From Cladorhizidae sp. MBARI D1340-BT2 (Eukaryota; Porifera; Demospongiae; Poecilosclerida; Cladorhizidae), in assembly GCA_028752905.1 (NCBI GenBank), contig JAQNBH010000003.1, forward strand, positions 23,933,989 through 23,997,988: a stretch of 64,000 nucleotides of DNA. The letters are read 5' to 3'. The notes under the pieces are model-generated. The model searched no databases, was not told where the DNA came from, and saw only the letters and a list, made by a program, of their open reading frames with translations. The translations under genes were made by a program, and so were the position numbers. Each line of letters begins with the position of its first letter. Positions within the stretch are counted from its first letter, which is position 1. Of this stretch, positions 49,363 to 63,200 are shown piece after piece.

Positions 49363-52300
49363 TCAAGTAAGAGTACAATTCATAACTGCCCTAATTAACA
49401 AGACCAAAGTCCCAGATTTTGTCAACTGATAGAGAAGGCCCTTATCTGCAACATGTGAACAGATTATCAATAAATGCAGTGGTTTTTCACTGGCAGGCCA
49501 CCGCTTTGGCAACTGGAAAACGCCAGGAAAAATCCAAAACCTTACCACTTCAAATCACCATAACTTGCTAATACTTAGAGTACTCAAAATTTTGGCACGT
49601 ACAAAATACAGATAATTAGAAGGGCTATCCAGTGATATAAAAATTATCTTTTTGGGGTAAAGTGTAGAAAAGTTATGAGCTTCACGGCCAAAAAAAACAA
49701 TATTTTTGGGGGGGAAATGAGAAACATATAGACCAAATTAGGGCAAATATCAAGATAGAGAACACATAATGAAACCTATCATTCGAATCATATCAAGTCC
49801 ATTATAGTGAAGTTTGCAGAATATTATGGATGTTTGATATCAACAGAGAGCACAGAGAGAGACCTATCTTAATAGCTATATATCAAGTTTATTCAGTGAA
49901 GTGTGGAGAATCTATGAAGCTAACCTGTTTAGCATCAAGAGAGAGCAGAGAGAAACCTATCTTGTGATTCTATCAAGTCCATTACTGTGAAGTATGCAGA
50001 ATATACGGATGTTTGGTATCAAGAGAGAGAACAGAGAGAGGCCTACCTTTAGAGCTATATATCAAGTCTATTCAGTGAAGTGTGGAGAATCTATGAAGCT
50101 AACATGTTTAGCTCAAGATAGAGAACACTGAGAGATACCTATCTTGCAAGTCCATTACAGTGAAGTGTGCAGAATATATGGATGTTTGGTATCAAGAGAG
50201 AGCACTTGGAGAGTCCTATCTTAATAGCTATATATCAAGTCTATTCAGTGAAGTGTGGATAATCTACGAAGCTAATGTTTAGCATCAAGTAAGAGTACAA
50301 TTCATAACTGCCCTAATTAACAAGACCAAAGTCCCAGATTTTGTCAACTGATAGAGAAGGCCCTTATCTGCAACATGTGAACAGATTATCAATAAATGCA
50401 GTGGTTTTTCACTGGCAGGCCACCGCTTTGGCAACTGGAAAACGCCAGGAAAAATCCCAAACCTTACCACTTCAAATCACCATAACTTGCTAATACTTAG
50501 AGTACTCAAAATATTGGCACGTACAAAAGACAGATAATTAGAAGGGCTATCCGGTGATATAAAAATTATCTTTTGGGGGTAAAGTGTAGAAAAGTTATGA
50601 GCTTCACGGCCAAAAAACCCAATATTTTTGGGGGGGAAATGAGAAACATATAGACCAAATTAGGCCAAATATCAAGATAGAGAACACATAATGAAACCTA
50701 TCATTCGAATCATATCAAGTCCATTACAGTGAAGTGTGCAGAATATTATGGATGTTTGATATCAACAGAGAGCACAGAGAGAGACCTATCTTAATAGCTA
50801 TATATCAAGTTTATTCAGTGAAGTGTGGAGAATCTATGAAGCTAACCTGTTTAGCATCAAGCGAGAGCAGAGAGAAACCTATCTTGTGATTCTATCAAGT
50901 CCATTACTGTGAAGTATGCAGAATATACGGATGTTTGGTATCAAGAGAGAGAACAGAGAGAGACCTACCTTTAGAGCTATATATCAAGTCTATTCAGTGA
51001 AGTGTGGAGAATCTATGAAGCTAACATGTTTAGCTCAAGATAGAGAACACTGAGAGATACCTATCTTGCAAGTCCATTACAGTGAAGTGTGCAGAATATA
51101 TGGATGCTTGGTATCAAGAGAGAGCACTTGGAGAGTCCTATCTTAATAGCTATATATCAAGTCTATTCAGTGAAGTGTGGATAAGCTACGAAGCTAACAT
51201 GTTTAGCATCAAGTAAGAGTACAATTCATAACTGCCCTAATTAACAAGACCAAAGTCCCAGATTTTGTCAACTGATAGAGAAGGCCCTTATCTGCAACAT
51301 GTGAACAGATTATCAATAAATGCAGTGGTTTTTCACTGGCAGGCCACCGCTTTGGCAACTGGAAAACGCCAGGAAAAATCCCAAACCTTACCACTTCAAA
51401 TCACCATAACTTGCTAATACTTAGAGTACTCAAAATATTGGCACGTATAAAAGACAGATAATTAGAAGGGCTATCCGGTGATATAAAAATTATCTTTTGG
51501 GGGTAAAGTGTAGAAAAGTTATGAGCTTCACGGCAAAAAAACCCAATATTTTTGGGGGGGAAATGAGAAACATATAGACCAAATTAGGGCAAATATCAAG
51601 ATAGACAACACATAATGAAACCTATCATTCGAATCATATCAAGTCCATTACAGTGAAGTGTGCAGAATATTATGGATATTTGATATCAACAGAGAGCACA
51701 GAGAGAGACCTATCTTAATAGCTATATATCAAGTTTATTCAGTGAAGTGTGGAGAATCTATGAAGCTAACCTGTTTAGCATCAAGCGAGAGCAGAGAGAA
51801 ACCTATCTTGTGATTCTATCAAGTCCATTACTGTGAAGTATGCAGAATATACGGATGTTTGGTATCAAGAGAGAGAACAGAGAGAGACCTACCTTTAGAG
51901 CTATATATCAAGTCTATTCAGTGAAGTGTGGAGAATCTATGAAGCTAACATGTTTAGCTCAAGATAGAGAACACTGAGAGATACCTATCTTGCAAGTCCA
52001 TTACAGTGAAGTGTGCAGAATATATGGATGCTTGGTATCAAGAGAGAGCACTTGGAGAGTCCTATCTTAATAGCTATATATCAAGTCTATTCAGTGAAGT
52101 GTGGATAAGCTACGAAGCTAACATGTTTAGCATCAAGTAAGAGTACAATTCATAACTGCCCTAATTAACAAGACCAAAGTCCCAGATTTTGTCAACTGAT
52201 AGAGAAGGCCCTTATCTGCAACATGTGAACAGATTATCAATAAATGCAGTGGTTTTTCACTGGCAGGCCACCGCTTTGGCAACTGGAAAACGCCAGGAAA

Positions 52301-54200
52301 AATCCAAAACCTTACCACTTCAAATCACCATAACTTGCTAATACTTAGAGTACTCAAAATTTTGGCACGTACAAAATACAGATAATTAGAAGGGCTATCC
52401 AGTGATATAAAAATTATCTTTTTGGGGTAAAGTGTAGAAAAGTTATGAGCTTCACGGCCAAAAAAAACAATATTTTTGGGGGGGAAATGAGAAACATATA
52501 GACCAAATTAGGGCAAATATCAAGATAGAGAACACATAATGAAACCTATCATTCGAATCATATCAAGTCCATTATAGTGAAGTTTGCAGAATATTATGGA
52601 TGTTTGATATCAACAGAGAGCACAGAGAGAGACCTATCTTAATAGCTATATATCAAGTTTATTCAGTGAAGTGTGGAGAATCTATGAAGCTAACCTGTTT
52701 AGCATCAAGAGAGAGCAGAGAGAAACCTATCTTGTGATTCTATCAAGTCCATTACTGTGAAGTATGCAGAATATACGGATGTTTGGTATCAAGAGAGAGA
52801 ACAGAGAGAGGCCTACCTTTAGAGCTATATATCAAGTCTATTCAGTGAAGTGTGGAGAATCTATGAAGCTAACATGTTTAGCTCAAGATAGAGAACACTG
52901 AGAGATACCTATCTTGCAAGTCCATTACAGTGAAGTGTGCAGAATATATGGATGTTTGGTATCAAGAGAGAGCACTTGGAGAGTCCTATCTTAATAGCTA
53001 TATATCAAGTCTATTCAGTGAAGTGTGGATAATCTACGAAGCTAATGTTTAGCATCAAGTAAGAGTACAATTCATAACTGCCCTAATTAACAAGACCAAA
53101 GTCCCAGATTTTGTCAACTGATAGAGAAGGCCCTTATCTGCAACATGTGAACAGATTATCAATAAATGCAGTGGTTTTTCACTGGCAGGCCACCGCTTTG
53201 GCAACTGGAAAACGCCAGGAAAAATCCCAAACCTTACCACTTCAAATCACCATAACTTGCTAATACTTAGAGTACTCAAAATATTGGCACGTACAAAAGA
53301 CAGATAATTAGAAGGGCTATCCGGTGATATAAAAATTATCTTTTGGGGGTAAAGTGTAGAAAAGTTATGAGCTTCACGGCCAAAAAACCCAATATTTTTG
53401 GGGGGGAAATGAGAAACATATAGACCAAATTAGGCCAAATATCAAGATAGAGAACACATAATGAAACCTATCATTCGAATCATATCAAGTCCATTACAGT
53501 GAAGTGTGCAGAATATTATGGATGTTTGATATCAACAGAGAGCACAGAGAGAGACCTATCTTAATAGCTATATATCAAGTTTATTCAGTGAAGTGTGGAG
53601 AATCTATGAAGCTAACCTGTTTAGCATCAAGCGAGAGCAGAGAGAAACCTATCTTGTGATTCTATCAAGTCCATTACTGTGAAGTATGCAGAATATACGG
53701 ATGTTTGGTATCAAGAGAGAGAACAGAGAGAGACCTACCTTTAGAGCTATATATCAAGTCTATTCAGTGAAGTGTGGAGAATCTATGAAGCTAACATGTT
53801 TAGCTCAAGATAGAGAACACTGAGAGATACCTATCTTGCAAGTCCATTACAGTGAAGTGTGCAGAATATATGGATGCTTGGTATCAAGAGAGAGCACTTG
53901 GAGAGTCCTATCTTAATAGCTATATATCAAGTCTATTCAGTGAAGTGTGGATAAGCTACGAAGCTAACATGTTTAGCATCAAGTAAGAGTACAATTCATA
54001 ACTGCCCTAATTAACAAGACCAAAGTCCCAGATTTTGTCAACTGATAGAGAAGGCCCTTATCTGCAACATGTGAACAGATTATCAATAAATGCAGTGGTT
54101 TTTCACTGGCAGGCCACCGCTTTGGCAACTGGAAAACGCCAGGAAAAATCCCAAACCTTACCACTTCAAATCACCATAACTTGCTAATACTTAGAGTACT
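49363..54200. repeat. Three-unit higher-order repeat (2770 bp period)
   Basis: Markers at 49363 and 52133 share private changes: 'aatccaaaacc' instead of 'aatcccaaacc', 'acaaaatacag' and 'tatccagtg'. The next units (50285 and 53055) both lack two bases, reading 'gctaatgttt', and both are followed by a unit opening with 'aggccaaat'. The copies part near 51436 and 54206, where 'caaaatattggcacgtata' faces 'caaaattttggcacgtaca'. The start of the block is approximate. Confidence 0.75.
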
Positions 54201-57200
54201 CAAAATTTTGGCACGTACAAAAGACAGATAATTAGAAGGGCTATCCGGTGATATAAAAATTATCTTTTTGGGGTAAAGTGTAGAAAAGTTATGAGCTACA
54301 CGGCCAAAAAAAACAATATTTTTGGGGGGGAAATGAGAAACATATAGACCAAATTAGGGCAAATATCAAGATAGAGAACACATAATGAAACCTATCATTC
54401 GAATCATATCAAGTCCATTATAGTGAAGTTTGCAGAATATTATGGATGTTTGATATCAACAGAGAGCACAGAGAGAGACCTATCTTAATAGCTATATATC
54501 AAGTTTATTCAGTGAAGTGTGGAGAATCTATGAAGCTAACCTGTTTAGCATCAAGAGAGAGCAGAGAGAAACCTATCTTGTGATTCTATCAAGTCCATTA
54601 CTGTGAAGTATGCAGAATATACGGATGTTTGGTATCAAGAGAGAGAACAGAGAGAGGCTTACCTTTAGAGCTATATATCAAGTCTATTCAGTGAAGTGTG
54701 GAGAATCTATGAAGCTAACATGTTTAGCTCAAGATATAGAACACTGAGAGATACCTATCTTGCAAGTCCATTACAGTGAAGTGTGCAGAATATATGGATG
54801 CTTGGTATCAAGAGAGAGCACTTGGAGAGTCCTATCTTAATAGCTATATATCAAGTCTATTCAGTGAAGTGTGGATAAGCTACGAAGCTAACATGTTTAG
54901 CATCAAGTAAGAGTACAATTCATAACTGCCCTAATTAACAAGACCAAAGTCCCAGATTTTGTCAACTGATAGAGAAGGCCCTTATCTGCAACATGTGGAC
55001 AGATTATCAATAAATGCAGTGGTTTTTCACTGGCAGGCCACCGCTTTGGCAACTGGAAAACGCCAGGAAAAATCCCAAACCTTACCACTTCAAATCACCA
55101 TAACTTGCTAATACTTAGAGTACTCAAAATTTTGGCACTTACAAAAGACAGATAATTAGAAGGGCTATCCGATGATATAAAAATTATCTTTTTGGGGTAA
55201 AGTGTAGAAAAGTTATGAGCTTCACGGCAAAAAAAAAATATATTTTGGGGGGGGAAATGAGAAACATATAGACCAAATTAGGGCAAATATCAAGATAGAG
55301 AACACATAATGAAACCTATCATTCGAATCATATCAAGTCCATTACAGTGAAGTGTGCAGAATATTACGGATGTTTGATATCAACAGAGAGCACAGAGAGA
55401 GACCTATCTTAATAGCTATATATCAAGTTTATTCAGTGAAGTGTGGAGAATCTATGAAGCTAACCTGTTTAGCATCAAGAGAGAGCAGAGAGAAACCTAT
55501 CTTGTGATTCTATCAAGTCCATTACTGTGAAGTATGCAGAATATACGGATGTTTGGTATCAAGAGAGAGAACAGAGAGAGGCTTACCTTTAGAGCTATAT
55601 ATCAAGTCTATTCAGTGAAGTGTGGAGAATCTATGAAGCTAACATGTTTAGCTCAAGATATAGAACACTGAGAGATACCTATCTTGCAAGTCCATTACAG
55701 TGAAGTGTGCAGAATATATGGATGCTTGGTATCAAGAGAGAGCACTTGGAGAGTCCTATCTTAATAGCTATATATCAAGTCTATTCAGTGAAGTGTGGAT
55801 AAGCTACGAAGCTAACATGTTTAGCATCAAGTAAGAGTACAATTCATAACTGCCCTAATTAACAAGACCAAAGTCCCAGATTTTGTCAACTGATAGAGAA
55901 GGCCCTTATCTGCAACATGTGGACAGATTATCAATAAATGCAGTGGTTTTTCACTGGCAGGCCACCGCTTTGGCAACTGGAAAACGCCAGGAAAAATCCC
56001 AAACCTTACCACTTCAAATCACCATAACTTGCTAATACTTAGAGTACTCAAAATTTTGGCACTTACAAAAGACAGATAATTAGAAGGGCTATCCGATGAT
56101 ATAAAAATTATCTTTTTGGGGTAAAGTGTAGAAAAGTTATGAGCTTCACGGCAAAAAAAATATATATTTTGGGGGGGGAAATGAGAAACATATAGACCAA
56201 ATTAGGGCAAATATCAAGATAGAGAACACATAATGAAACCTATCATTCGAATCATATCAAGTCCATTACAGTGAAGTGTGCAGAATATTACGGATGTTTG
56301 ATATCAACAGAGAGCACAGAGAGAGACCTATCTTAATAGCTATATATCAAGTTTATTCAGTGAAGTGTGGAGAATCTATGAAGCTAACCTGTTTAGCATC
56401 AAGAGAGAGCAGAGAGAAACCTATCTTGTGATTCTATCAAGTCCATTACTGTGAAGTATGCAGAATATACGGATGTTTGGTATCAAGAGAGAGAACAGAG
56501 AGAGGCCTACCTTTAGAGCTATATATCAAGTCTATTCAGTGAAGTGTGGAGAATCTATGAAGCTAACATGTTTAGCTCAAGATAGAGAACACTGAGAGAT
56601 ACCTATCTTGCAAGTCCATTACAGTGAAGTGTGCAGAATATATGGATGCTTGGTATCAAGAGAGAGCACTTGGAGAGTCCTATCTTAATAGCTATATATC
56701 AAGTCTATTCAGTGAAGTGTGGATAATCTACGAAGCTAACATGTTTAGCATCAAGTAAGAGTACAATTCATAACTGCCCTAATTAACAAGACCAAAGTCC
56801 CAGATTTTGTCAACTGATAGAGAAGGCCCTTATCTGCAACATGTGAACAGATTATCAATAAATGCAGTGGTTTTTCACTGGCAGGCCACCGCTTTGGCAA
56901 CTGGAAAACGCCAGGAAAAATCCCAAACCTTACCACTTCAAATCACCATAACTTGCTAATACTTAGAGTACTCAAAATATTGGCACGTACAAAAGACAGA
57001 TAATTAGAAGGGCTATCCGGTGATATAAAATTATCTTTTGGGGGTAAAGTGTAGAAAAGTTATGAGCTTCACGGCAAAAAAACCCAATATTTTTGGGGGG
57101 AAAATGAGAAACATATAGACCAAATTAGGGCAAATATCAAGATAGACAACACATAATGAAACCTATCATTCGAATCATATCAAGTCCATTACAGTGAAGT

Positions 57201-60200
57201 GTGCAGAATATTATGGATATTTGATATCAACAGAGAGCACAGAGAGAGACCTATCTTAATAGCTATATATCAAGTTTATTAAGTGAAGTGTGGAGAATCT
57301 ATGAAGCTAACCTGTTTAGCATCAAGCGAGAGCAGAGAGAAACCTATCTTGTGATTCTATCAAGTCCATTACTGTGAAGTATGCAGAATATACGGATGTT
57401 TGGTATCAAGAGAGAGAACAGAGAGAGACCTACCTTTAGAGCTATATATCAAGTCTATTCAGTGAAGTGTGGAGAATCTATGAAGCTAACATGTTTAGCT
57501 CAAGATAGAGAACACTGAGAGATACCTATCTTGCAAGTCCATTACAGTGAAGTGTGCAGAATATATGGATGCTTGGTATCAAGAGAGAGCACTTGGAGAG
57601 TCCTATCTTAATAGCTATATATCAAGTCTATTCAGTGAAGTGTGGATAATCTACGAAGCTAACATGTTTAGCATCAAGTAAGAGTACAATTCATAACTGC
57701 CCTAATTAACAAGACCAAAGTCCCAGATTTTGTCAACTGATAGAGAAGGCCCTTATCTGCAACATGTGAACAGATTATCAATAAATGCAGTGGTTTTTCA
57801 CTGGCAGGCCACCACTTTGGCAACTGGAAAACGCCAGGAAAAATCCCAAACCTTACCACTTCAAATCACCATAACTTGCTAATACTTAGAGTACTCAAAA
57901 TTTTAGCACGTACAAAAGACAGATAATTAGAAGGGCTATCCGGTGATATAAAAATTATCTTTTTGGGGTAAAGTGTAGAAAAGTTATGAGCTTCACGGCC
58001 AAAAAAAACAATATTTTTGGGGGGGAAATGAGAAACATATAGACCAAATTAGGGCAAATATCAAGATAGAGAACACATAATGAAACCTATCATTCGAATC
58101 ATATCAAGTCCATTATAGTGAAGTTTGCAGAATATTATGGATGTTTGATATCAACAGAGAGCACAGAGAGAGACCTATCTTAATAGCTATATATCAAGTT
58201 TATTCAGTGAAGTGTGGAGAATCTATGAAGCTAACCTGTTTAGCATCAAGAGAGAGCAGAGAGAAACCTATCTTGTGATTCTATCAAGTCCATTACTGTG
58301 AAGTATGCAGAATATACGGATGTTTGGTATCAAGAGAGAGAACAGAGAGAGGCCTACCTTTAGAGCTATATATCAAGTCTATTCAGTGAAGTGTGGAGAA
58401 TCTATGAAGCTAACATGTTTAGCTCAAGATAGAGAACACTGAGAGATACCTATCTTGCAAGTCCATTACAGTGAAGTGTGCAGAATATATGGATGCTTGG
58501 TATCAAGAGAGAGCACTTGGAGAGTCCTATCTTAATAGCTATATATCAAGTCTATTCAGTGAAGTGTGGATAAGCTACGAAGCTAACATGTTTAGCATCA
58601 AGTAAGAGTACAATTCATAACTGCCCTAATTAACAAGACCAAAGTCCCAGATTTTGTCAACTGATAGAGAAGGCCCTTATCTGCAACATGTGAACAGATT
58701 ATCAATAAATGCAGTGGTTTTTCACTGGCAGGCCACCGCTTTGGCAACTGGAAAACGCCAGGAAAAATCCCAAACCTTACCACTTCAAATCACCATAACT
58801 TGCTAATACTTAGAGTACTCAAAATATTGGCACGTATAAAAGACAGATAATTAGAAGGGCTATCCGGTGATATAAAAATTATCTTTTGGGGGTAAAGTGT
58901 AGAAAAGTTATGAGCTTCACGGCAAAAAAACCCAATATTTTTGGGGGGGAAATGAGAAACATATAGACCAAATTAGGGCAAATATCAAGATAGACAACAC
59001 ATAATGAAACCTATCATTCGAATCATATCAAGTCCATTACAGTGAAGTGTGCAGAATATTATGGATATTTGATATCAACAGAGAGCACAGAGAGAGACCT
59101 ATCTTAATAGCTATATATCAAGTTTATTCAGTGAAGTGTGGAGAATCTATGAAGCTAACCTGTTTAGCATCAAGCGAGAGCAGAGAGAAACCTATCTTGT
59201 GATTCTATCAAGTCCATTACTGTGAAGTATGCAGAATATACGGATGTTTGGTATCAAGAGAGAGAACAGAGAGAGACCTACCTTTAGAGCTATATATCAA
59301 GTCTATTCAGTGAAGTGTGGAGAATCTATGAAGCTAACATGTTTAGCTCAAGATAGAGAACACTGAGAGATACCTATCTTGCAAGTCCATTACAGTGAAG
59401 TGTGCAGAATATATGGATGCTTGGTATCAAGAGAGAGCACTTGGAGAGTCCTATCTTAATAGCTATATATCAAGTCTATTCAGTGAAGTGTGGATAATCT
59501 ACGAAGCTAACATGTTTAGCATCAAGTAAGAGTACAATTCATAACTGCCCTAATTAACAAGACCAAAGTCCCAGATTTTGTCAACTGATAGAGAAGGCCC
59601 TTATCTGCAACATGTGAACAGATTATCAATAAATGCAGTGGTTTTTCACTGGCAGGCCACCGCTTTGGCAACTGGAAAACGCCAGGAAAAATCCCAAACC
59701 TTACCACTTCAAATCACCATAACTTGCTAATACTTAGAGTACTCAAAATTTTGGCACGTACAAAAGACAGATAATTAGAAGGGCTATCCGGTGATATAAA
59801 AATTATCTTTTTGGGGTAAAGTGTAGAAAAGTTATGAGCTACACGGCCAAAAAAAACAATATTTTTGGGGGGGAAATGAGAAACATATAGACCAAATTAG
59901 GGCAAATATCAAGATAGAGAACACATAATGAAACCTATCATTCGAATCATATCAAGTCCATTATAGTGAAGTTTGCAGAATATTATGGATGTTTGATATC
60001 AACAGAGAGCACAGAGAGAGACCTATCTTAATAGCTATATATCAAGTTTATTCAGTGAAGTGTGGAGAATCTATGAAGCTAACCTGTTTAGCATCAAGAG
60101 AGAGCAGAGAGAAACCTATCTTGTGATTCTATCAAGTCCATTACTGTGAAGTATGCAGAATATACGGATGTTTGGTATCAAGAGAGAGAACAGAGAGAGG

Positions 60201-63200
60201 CTTACCTTTAGAGCTATATATCAAGTCTATTCAGTGAAGTGTGGAGAATCTATGAAGCTAACATGTTTAGCTCAAGATATAGAACACTGAGAGATACCTA
60301 TCTTGCAAGTCCATTACAGTGAAGTGTGCAGAATATATGGATGCTTGGTATCAAGAGAGAGCACTTGGAGAGTCCTATCTTAATAGCTATATATCAAGTC
60401 TATTCAGTGAAGTGTGGATAAGCTACGAAGCTAACATGTTTAGCATCAAGTAAGAGTACAATTCATAACTGCCCTAATTAACAAGACCAAAGTCCCAGAT
60501 TTTGTCAACTGATAGAGAAGGCCCTTATCTGCAACATGTGGACAGATTATCAATAAATGCAGTGGTTTTTCACTGGCAGGCCACCGCTTTGGCAACTGGA
60601 AAACGCCAGGAAAAATCCCAAACCTTACCACTTCAAATCACCATAACTTGCTAATACTTAGAGTACTCAAAATTTTGGCACTTACAAAAGACAGATAATT
60701 AGAAGGGCTATCCGATGATATAAAAATTATCTTTTTGGGGTAAAGTGTAGAAAAGTTATGAGCTTCACGGCAAAAAAAAAATATATTTTGGGGGGGGAAA
60801 TGAGAAACATATAGACCAAATTAGGGCAAATATCAAGATAGAGAACACATAATGAAACCTATCATTCGAATCATATCAAGTCCATTACAGTGAAGTGTGC
60901 AGAATATTACGGATGTTTGATATCAACAGAGAGCACAGAGAGAGACCTATCTTAATAGCTATATATCAAGTTTATTCAGTGAAGTGTGGAGAATCTATGA
61001 AGCTAACCTGTTTAGCATCAAGAGAGAGCAGAGAGAAACCTATCTTGTGATTCTATCAAGTCCATTACTGTGAAGTATGCAGAATATACGGATGTTTGGT
61101 ATCAAGAGAGAGAACAGAGAGAGGCTTACCTTTAGAGCTATATATCAAGTCTATTCAGTGAAGTGTGGAGAATCTATGAAGCTAACATGTTTAGCTCAAG
61201 ATATAGAACACTGAGAGATACCTATCTTGCAAGTCCATTACAGTGAAGTGTGCAGAATATATGGATGCTTGGTATCAAGAGAGAGCACTTGGAGAGTCCT
61301 ATCTTAATAGCTATATATCAAGTCTATTCAGTGAAGTGTGGATAAGCTACGAAGCTAACATGTTTAGCATCAAGTAAGAGTACAATTCATAACTGCCCTA
61401 ATTAACAAGACCAAAGTCCCAGATTTTGTCAACTGATAGAGAAGGCCCTTATCTGCAACATGTGGACAGATTATCAATAAATGCAGTGGTTTTTCACTGG
61501 CAGGCCACCGCTTTGGCAACTGGAAAACGCCAGGAAAAATCCCAAACCTTACCACTTCAAATCACCATAACTTGCTAATACTTAGAGTACTCAAAATTTT
61601 GGCACTTACAAAAGACAGATAATTAGAAGGGCTATCCGATGATATAAAAATTATCTTTTTGGGGTAAAGTGTAGAAAAGTTATGAGCTTCACGGCAAAAA
61701 AAATATATATTTTGGGGGGGGAAATGAGAAACATATAGACCAAATTAGGGCAAATATCAAGATAGAGAACACATAATGAAACCTATCATTCGAATCATAT
61801 CAAGTCCATTACAGTGAAGTGTGCAGAATATTACGGATGTTTGATATCAACAGAGAGCACAGAGAGAGACCTATCTTAATAGCTATATATCAAGTTTATT
61901 CAGTGAAGTGTGGAGAATCTATGAAGCTAACCTGTTTAGCATCAAGAGAGAGCAGAGAGAAACCTATCTTGTGATTCTATCAAGTCCATTACTGTGAAGT
62001 ATGCAGAATATACGGATGTTTGGTATCAAGAGAGAGAACAGAGAGAGGCCTACCTTTAGAGCTATATATCAAGTCTATTCAGTGAAGTGTGGAGAATCTA
62101 TGAAGCTAACATGTTTAGCTCAAGATAGAGAACACTGAGAGATACCTATCTTGCAAGTCCATTACAGTGAAGTGTGCAGAATATATGGATGCTTGGTATC
62201 AAGAGAGAGCACTTGGAGAGTCCTATCTTAATAGCTATATATCAAGTCTATTCAGTGAAGTGTGGATAATCTACGAAGCTAACATGTTTAGCATCAAGTA
62301 AGAGTACAATTCATAACTGCCCTAATTAACAAGACCAAAGTCCCAGATTTTGTCAACTGATAGAGAAGGCCCTTATCTGCAACATGTGAACAGATTATCA
62401 ATAAATGCAGTGGTTTTTCACTGGCAGGCCACCGCTTTGGCAACTGGAAAACGCCAGGAAAAATCCCAAACCTTACCACTTCAAATCACCATAACTTGCT
62501 AATACTTAGAGTACTCAAAATATTGGCACGTACAAAAGACAGATAATTAGAAGGGCTATCCGGTGATATAAAATTATCTTTTGGGGGTAAAGTGTAGAAA
62601 AGTTATGAGCTTCACGGCAAAAAAACCCAATATTTTTGGGGGGAAAATGAGAAACATATAGACCAAATTAGGGCAAATATCAAGATAGACAACACATAAT
62701 GAAACCTATCATTCGAATCATATCAAGTCCATTACAGTGAAGTGTGCAGAATATTATGGATATTTGATATCAACAGAGAGCACAGAGAGAGACCTATCTT
62801 AATAGCTATATATCAAGTTTATTAAGTGAAGTGTGGAGAATCTATGAAGCTAACCTGTTTAGCATCAAGCGAGAGCAGAGAGAAACCTATCTTGTGATTC
62901 TAAGTATGCAGAATATACGGATGTTTGGTATCAAGAGAGAGAACAGAGAGAGACCTACCTTTAGAGCTATATATCAAGTCTATTCAGTGAAGTGTGGAGA
63001 ATCTATGAAGCTAACATGTTTAGCTCAAGATAGAGAACACTGAGAGATACCTATCTTGCAAGTCCATTACAGTGAAGTGTGCAGAATATATGGATGCTTG
63101 GTATCAAGAGAGAGCACTTGGAGAGTCCTATCTTAATAGCTATATATCAAGTCTATTCAGTGAAGTGTGGATAATCTACGAAGCTAACATGTTTAGCATC

